From Pinus tabuliformis (taxonomy: Eukaryota; Streptophyta; Pinopsida; Pinales; Pinaceae), in NCBI GenBank assembly GCA_031772625.1, contig CM062817.1:946428327-946492326 (forward strand): a stretch of DNA of 64,000 bases, written 5' to 3'. Below, in pieces: positions 58,326 to 64,000 of this stretch (position 1 is the first letter of the stretch; every line of letters starts with the position of its first letter). The notes beneath the pieces are model-generated. The model was not told where the DNA came from and made no database searches. It worked only from the letters and a program-made list of their open reading frames with translations. A program made the translations under genes and the position numbers.

Positions 58326-59720
58326 CTATATCGAATCCTGAATATTCCTTCTACCTCTTTTTTTTCCTGCTTTTGCTTTACTTTGTTGATTTTGATTATT
58401 TTCTGGTTGAATGCCTAATTGTTCAACCATTTCTGTCTTTCCCTGATCTTGTTTTTCTTTGTATTTTTGAAAGGTTTCTCTATATAATTTTTTTTCCTCT
58501 TCTGGGATGAACCTTTCATCCAAGTGTCTCCATTCATCTGGAAGTTTCCTTGGGATTTCTTCCTCTAACATGGGATCTTCCACTCTGCTGATATCGATTT
58601 CCATTACTTCATTTTCCATTTTCTCTCCTTTTTCCTTTCCTTCCTTTTCCGTTGATTCACTTTGGGTTTTTCTCTTAGTATGTTTTGTGCCTTGGCTTGT
58701 GCTGCCCTCCTGTTCTTTCTCCTCCTGATAGTCCATTATTTGAGTTTCCTTATCTTCTTCTTCTTCTTGTAGAACTTCAAATCTGTTTGACTTATTTGGT
58801 TTAGTTTGTTGTTCCTTTTTTCCTTCCTTGGGGTTTTCCTTTATAGGTCTTTTTTGTTTTATTTCCTGAAACCCTTCTTTATCTTCTTGATTTTCCCTCT
58901 ATTGCTTGTTTCTTCGTTCTTCCTCTTCTGTGTTAAGAGGGCATTCCTTGAAATGATGTCCATATTCATGACACCTTCTGCATCTAAAAGGGATATGCTC
59001 GTAGTTCAACATTTGTTGCCATACCTCCTCATGGTATTCTAGCTCCACTGACCCTGAGATCAGGTCAACTATGTTCATATAGAAGTAGATTCTTGCATAT
59101 GAAGTGTATCTTCCGTTCTTTGTTGATTCATCTATTTTAACAAAGCTTCCTATGGTATTTCCTATTCCCTCTAGGATCTCTGGATCCCAGAAATCCATTG
59201 GTAATCCGAACAGTCTTACCCAAACCAGGGCTGCTAGGAATTTTTCTTTATCAGGGTTATAACATTCCTCCTAGTACCTCATGAACAGTCCCACATTATA
59301 ATGGAAATAGGGACCATCTTCAAACACTCTTTCTTTATCTTGCAGGATTGAGAAAATTAACATAAAGAAGCCTCTTGCTCCTAGCTTTAGCTCTATGTGG
59401 CCTTGGGGTTGCCATTTTTGCTGGATCCATTTGGTGAGGTCCTTTTCTGACGGCCAAACTCCAATAAACTTCCATATTAGAGCATGGTCATTCATGTAGC
59501 TTTGATATCACTCTAGTTTATTCATTGGAATAATGAATCTCGTTTTCTCCACTGCACATGGTAAGCACTTGCCTCTGTTGCCTGCTTGCCATCTTGCTCC
59601 GAGAACAGGTCCTTGTATCTTCGTCTCCTCATTTGGATTATTGTTGCTCGGTCCTTCTCCTACTGCCGCGTCTCTAGAGTAGGGGATCTCTCCCCTCCTG
59701 TATTCCTATGTCATTACTGT
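58326..59720 (-). pseudogene. L1 ORF1 (DUF4283-type, zinc knuckle)
   Basis: A single minus-strand frame covers about 460 codons, interrupted by TGA (about 59513) and two TAG codons (about 59270 and 58898). It begins near 59720 without a clear ATG. The N-terminal globular part has ALIWKFIGVWPSEKDLT and GFFMLIFSILQDKERVFEDG, the DUF4283 domain of plant L1 ORF1/Gag-like proteins. Then come a LVWVRLFGLPMDFW core (about 59220-59180), a CCHC zinc knuckle CRRCHEYGHHFKEC (about 58995-58950) and a Glu/Lys/Gln-rich C-terminus ending 58326. ORF1 binds element RNA. ORF2 starts 80 bp downstream. Confidence 0.85.
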
Positions 59721-59864
59721 AATCTCTTGGTTTCAGTGCTGCTTTCTCACTACGATTTGTGGCTTTCCGTGCCACCTACCTCATGGCTGCATGACCATTA
59801 AAGTTGCAAAGCTCCAAAAAAACTCCATTTAAAAAAATGAAACAATTTGAGTTACATAATATAA

Positions 59865-62800
59865 CTTATATTTTAAGGTAATATAAATTTAAATTTTTAT
59901 TGAAGTTTTACTTAAAAGATTTTTGAATCAAAAGTTTGTCCCATGCAAGGTTTAAAGAAAAACATGTATTCAACTCTAACTTAATAATTAAGTTTTAATA
60001 TAATTTTACTTTAATTTAATAATAAAATTTTAATTAGGTAAGTGTTGAACTTATAAATTTTGAAGCGATGAAGTCAAAACTTTTCAAGAAAAACTTCAAA
60101 GATATGTTTGGCTAAAAATATAAAATTCTTCCGCTAACATATGAATAGGACTTTAACCTATTTTGTAACATTTTTATAAAATTAATTTAAATATTTAAAA
60201 AAATAATTTAATTAATTTAACCTATATACAAAATTGAGCAATGGTTTCCATGTCCTTTGAAGATCGCATAGGATGAATACTTGAACTCCTAATATTAATA
60301 AGTAAAGTTGATAAGCAAAGTTAAAAAAAATGGATAAGTAAAGTTAAAAAAAAATATTAATAAAAAATATATATTTAAATGTATTTTATAAATAAAATAT
60401 TTTAATATTATATTTTTTTTGAGAGAAGAAAAGATTAATCACATTTTTTACAATTTAATATAAAAGAGATATATAATCTTTCTATATAGGTTTTTTAAGA
60501 ATTGAAATGAAATTCTTAAAATAATTATCAATTTTTTTAACTATTCGTTCTTATAGTTATTTAAGTTATTAAAATCATATAAAAATTATACATGAATTTT
60601 GAATGTCAATTAAGTTAATAATATTTGATGACTCTTCAAATCATCTAACCTAGGGAATTCAGTAAATTTTTTAATATTCAAGGGGAAATTGAGAAATTAT
60701 TTAAAAATAATATTAATAACGAAAAATTATTTCCATATAAATTATAAATAAAATAATTAAATATGCATTTTTAATAAAATAATTTTATATCAACTTAAAA
60801 GAAACTATTTTTTATTTAGTGGATCGTATTTATACTTTCTTATAAATATTAATATAAAGACATATAAAGTAATTGAAAAAATATAATTCCTTACTTATTT
60901 GATAAATATTATTCTTTTAATCATTAATATAACTTTGGCATATTAGATACAAAATAAAATATATAACTATGTATACAAATATATATATTAATATAAATTG
61001 TGATGATTGAGGCTATGTGATTCTTTTCACTAGTTTCAATCCTACTTCTTCATCCCTGTGATAATCCCCTGATGCAATGAGTGCTAAGTGGATTAATAAA
61101 AAGTCATGAGAAATTAGTGAGTACCTTTAATGGAAATGGTCATACATGAATGACTTACTTAACTTAGTTGAATCCAAAAAATAATAAAAAATCATGAAAA
61201 ATTAGTCACTACCTCTAATAAAAATTGTCATTAATGAATTACTTGAATCCAAAAAATAATATATAATATTATGTATAATATCTTTTATTTATATAAAATA
61301 GTTGATTTTTTAATTTTTTTTTTACATTTGTTTTTCTTAAATATAACATGGAAATTTAAAAAGTCTATTAATAATAAAAAGAATACTAATATTAACCATA
61401 AATAAAAAGGTTCAATATCCATATTTTATTTCAAACATTATATAAAAATAAAGGAAAATATTTGAAATAATTGATTTTGTTTTTTTATTTGTCAAGTTAA
61501 TACAGTTAAATTAATATAAAATATATAATTTTTAATACACTAATATAAAGAAAAGAATATATATATTTTTGTGATACTTAACTTGAGATATCTATATATA
61601 TAAAACTGATTTATAAAAAATAATCTCGTGAAAACCAGCCTTTTTTTTTTTAATTAAAAACCTTGAAAAATTTTGTACGAGTTGACACTAACATGAATTT
61701 CATTTTATTTTTAATAGACCATCCTCACTAATATTTAATTAAAATAAACTCATCTTAAATTAAAATTTGATATATGAATGATCTCAACCAGTTTTTTTTT
61801 TTTTTAATGACTTTTTAAAAAATGTCACTCAGACGAACGAGAAGATTATATTTCACCAAGTTCAGCGTCAGCGTCGAAATTTTGGAATTTAATTTGTACA
61901 TTCTGATATTGTGATGGGGTGTTCTTTCATTAAAGGTCTAGGAGTAGGAGGAGGACATTCACACAGTTTTTCATGTTTAATTTAATTAAAATACATCGAA
62001 GTAATAATGTTCATCCCTGAAAGGACTCTACTTTCAAAATTCTGAAAATTATCCACAAAACATTACTGGCATGGAATGAGGAGATTTATGTTGAGCTTAT
62101 GGTTGCCATGTACATTCCTAATTTACACTAGTGTTCTCATCATCTTCTGATTCCATCGACAGATTTTTGACGCGTTAATGGTTTAGTTTTCCAAAGATTG
62201 TAAGTCGCTTTAAGTGCGTTGAATAGTTGAAAATATATGTGGAGGTTTAAATTTAAAAATAATGTATATATACTTTTCTTAGTTTTACTAATTAGATTAG
62301 TATTAAAAATCATTCATCGTTAACCAAAAAAAATTCAAGTTTAATATTTTTTGATTTAAATTTATTTAGTAATAATAAGGAAGATAACTTATATTAGTTA
62401 AAATAAAATATATTTATTTTTGTTTGTTTGTTAATTTGTGTGAGTTATTATTGCATATTTAATATTTGATTTGAGAAAGTGTAATGTAAAGCTATTTAAG
62501 TTATCAAAATTATTTTGATTTTTATTAAGTTTGAACCAGTAACATTTTTATTATCACACAGAACATTAACAATACATTTTATCATCATTTATTCTATGTC
62601 ATATAAATTATTATTTAATAATTAATATTTTTAAAATAATTTAATTTTTAATTTTTAAAATTAAATATTAAAAATATGATATACATTATTTTGTAAATTT
62701 GAAATATATATAATAAAATTAATAAATATTATTAATTAGTTTTAAATTTTTTACCAATATAAATAAATACACTTGTAACTATTTCGATGTAAGTATATAT

Positions 62801-63889
62801 TTAGTGTCAACTTCGAAACATTTCAAGATATATCTATGAAAATAAAAATAAATGATTATTATCTTACTAATGGTTTAGTATAGATGTACATGTGTCCACT
62901 TATATTTATTTGTCTTTTTCTTGAATCTCATTTCAAATGAGTTCAAGTTAATTTTCTATAATTAAAATTTTAATTTTAAAAAATGCAACTATATAATTAA
63001 GTGATGTATTACATTTATTCATTAATGAATAAATGTTTAAGTGATCTATTACGTTTATTCATTAATGTTTATATTTATTTTGATCAAAGATGGATCAATT
63101 TTTCAAATAAATTATATGTTTTTATGTTATGGACCATTTTTGATGTATTTATTAAATTAATATTTATAATTTTTGAAATTTATTAAAAAATAATAATTTT
63201 TTTATCTTAAATATAATTATGATTATATATTTTATATTTATAGGTTTATTTTTTTATATATTTAATAATTTAATATTTGAAATATTTTAATATAAAAGAA
63301 TATAAATTTTAATGTTAAATATAATGATAATGTTTAATATTTATGTTGGTAAGTATGTCTATTTTGAAATAAGGATTTTATTGTGTTAATTTAATTATTA
63401 ATAATTATTAGTTAGATGATAAGAATTTAATATTTATATAATATTTTAGGACATTTTTAATAGTATATCCAAATTCAAAGATAAGATTTATTTGCAAAGT
63501 AATTGTGTCTTTTTTTCTTTTTAATTAATTTTATTAATTAAAAACAAGTTATATGTACAAGTGTCATATAAAATAAGTGATGTTTTTTTAGACATGTGGT
63601 ATTAGTAAACCATGGTATTGGTCCATCTTATTGTAATAATGTTGATTTATAAATTAAGAATCTTCTTAGTGAAATAAAGGTGAATATTTATCGTTAATAA
63701 TATTGTTACATATCTATTTTTTAAAAATATATAAGTTTAACTTATGTATTAGGTATTTTTATCATTAATAATAATTACTATCTTAGATAATTTAATAATT
63801 TAGTTGATTTTTATGATTTTTTTAATTTTTTCAATTTGAAATATATAATAAAGTAAGTAATAAAGTAAGTGACCCAAAACTAGCCTGCT
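59865..63889. other. AT-rich spacer with short tandem duplications
   Basis: No gene supported over 4 kb. An 89-bp-period duplication lies at about 61101-61260 (GTCATGAGAAATTAGTGAGTACC and ATCATGAAAAATTAGTCACTACC). A 40-bp duplication lies at 62997-63067 (TTAAGTGATGTATTACATTT and TTAAGTGATCTATTACGTTT). A less AT-rich patch at 61830-62180 has no open frame. Confidence 0.6.
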
Positions 63890-64000
63890 AACCCCAGAAT
63901 CTTCCACAACTCTCTTTATATTAAACATGCATTGCAATCACTCCCCTTTTTATCATTCCAATCTGGCAATTTCGAACATTTCCCAGTTGCGGAAGCTATC
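63890..64000 (+). promoter_or_regulatory. Possible core promoter or 5' UTR of a gene to the right
   Basis: Composition changes abruptly from AT-rich to mixed. CTTTATATTAAACATGCA (near 63913-63931) contains a TATA-like box with a CATGCA RY-type motif, followed by pyrimidine-rich leader-like sequence up to the window edge. No ATG-led frame is testable here. Confidence 0.25.

Larger units (their letters stand above)
51795..59846 (-). mobile_element. Full-length-looking L1 LINE with RNase H, 8.05 kb
   Basis: Flanked by TTGAGTTACATGATGTAA (51777-51794) and TTGAGTTACATAATATAA (59847-59864), an 18-bp TSD with two changes. The 3' end (left side) carries a 13-nt poly(A), seen as T at 51795-51807. Order on the minus strand: 5' leader, ORF1 (59700-58326), ORF2 (58245-53656), ORF3 (52633-52061), 3' UTR, poly(A). 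This is the plant L1 layout plus an unusual third ORF. Stops and about four frameshifts in ORF2 make it inactive. Composition contrasts sharply with the AT-rich flanks. Confidence 0.93.

Overview
The window reads as a repeat-rich intergenic stretch of a plant nuclear genome. Plant-type Ty1/Copia and Ty3/Gypsy LTR retrotransposons, a plant L1 LINE carrying an RNase H domain, SINE-like tRNA-derived heads and very AT-rich spacers all point that way. The mass of old, nested, slowly decaying elements and the absence of any recognisable host gene suggest a very large genome, perhaps a gymnosperm; that lineage call is inference only. All coordinates come from reading by eye, and element edges are exact only where a target-site duplication (TSD) is stated.

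Layout. (1) 1-11986: the 3' part of an old Gypsy element. Its integrase C-terminus is split by a complete but decayed Copia element (655-7243, LTRs of about 1.8 kb, TSD ACTGG/ACTCG). The integrase resumes at 7249 and is followed by a TATA-like site, a long extra same-strand reading frame (7815-10965) in the env position, and a probable 3' LTR. (2) 11987-25080: an unrecognised minus-strand pseudogene (12083-14204), a Copia gag relic (16205-17980), LTR-like blocks, a second zinc-knuckle relic, a cluster of G-box-like repeats and SINE-like units. (3) 25080-38169: a three-deep nest. A decayed non-L1 LINE is split by a Copia element (25736-36571, two 885-bp LTRs, TSD CAATA), which itself holds part of a Gypsy element with a roughly 3-kb LTR. 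(4) 38448-40096: a 5'-truncated L1 with a 12-bp TSD. (5) 40800-43600: a SINE-like unit and a degenerate tandem array with a period near 180 bp. (6) 47660-50690: a 55-bp palindrome abutting a 5'-truncated non-L1 LINE with an uninterrupted frame of 970 codons ending in (CAT)6. (7) 51795-59846: an apparently full-length 8.05-kb L1 on the minus strand with an 18-bp TSD. It carries ORF1, ORF2 with endonuclease, RT, zinc finger and RNase H, and a third downstream ORF. (8) 59865-64000: AT-rich spacer.

Most genes are broken by stops and frameshifts; only the 970-codon LINE frame is open throughout. The most novel-looking items are the small third ORF shared by the two divergent L1 copies (39269-39814 and 52633-52061), the env-position Gypsy ORF with its own possible promoter, the long minus-strand pseudogene of unknown family, and the roughly 180-bp array.
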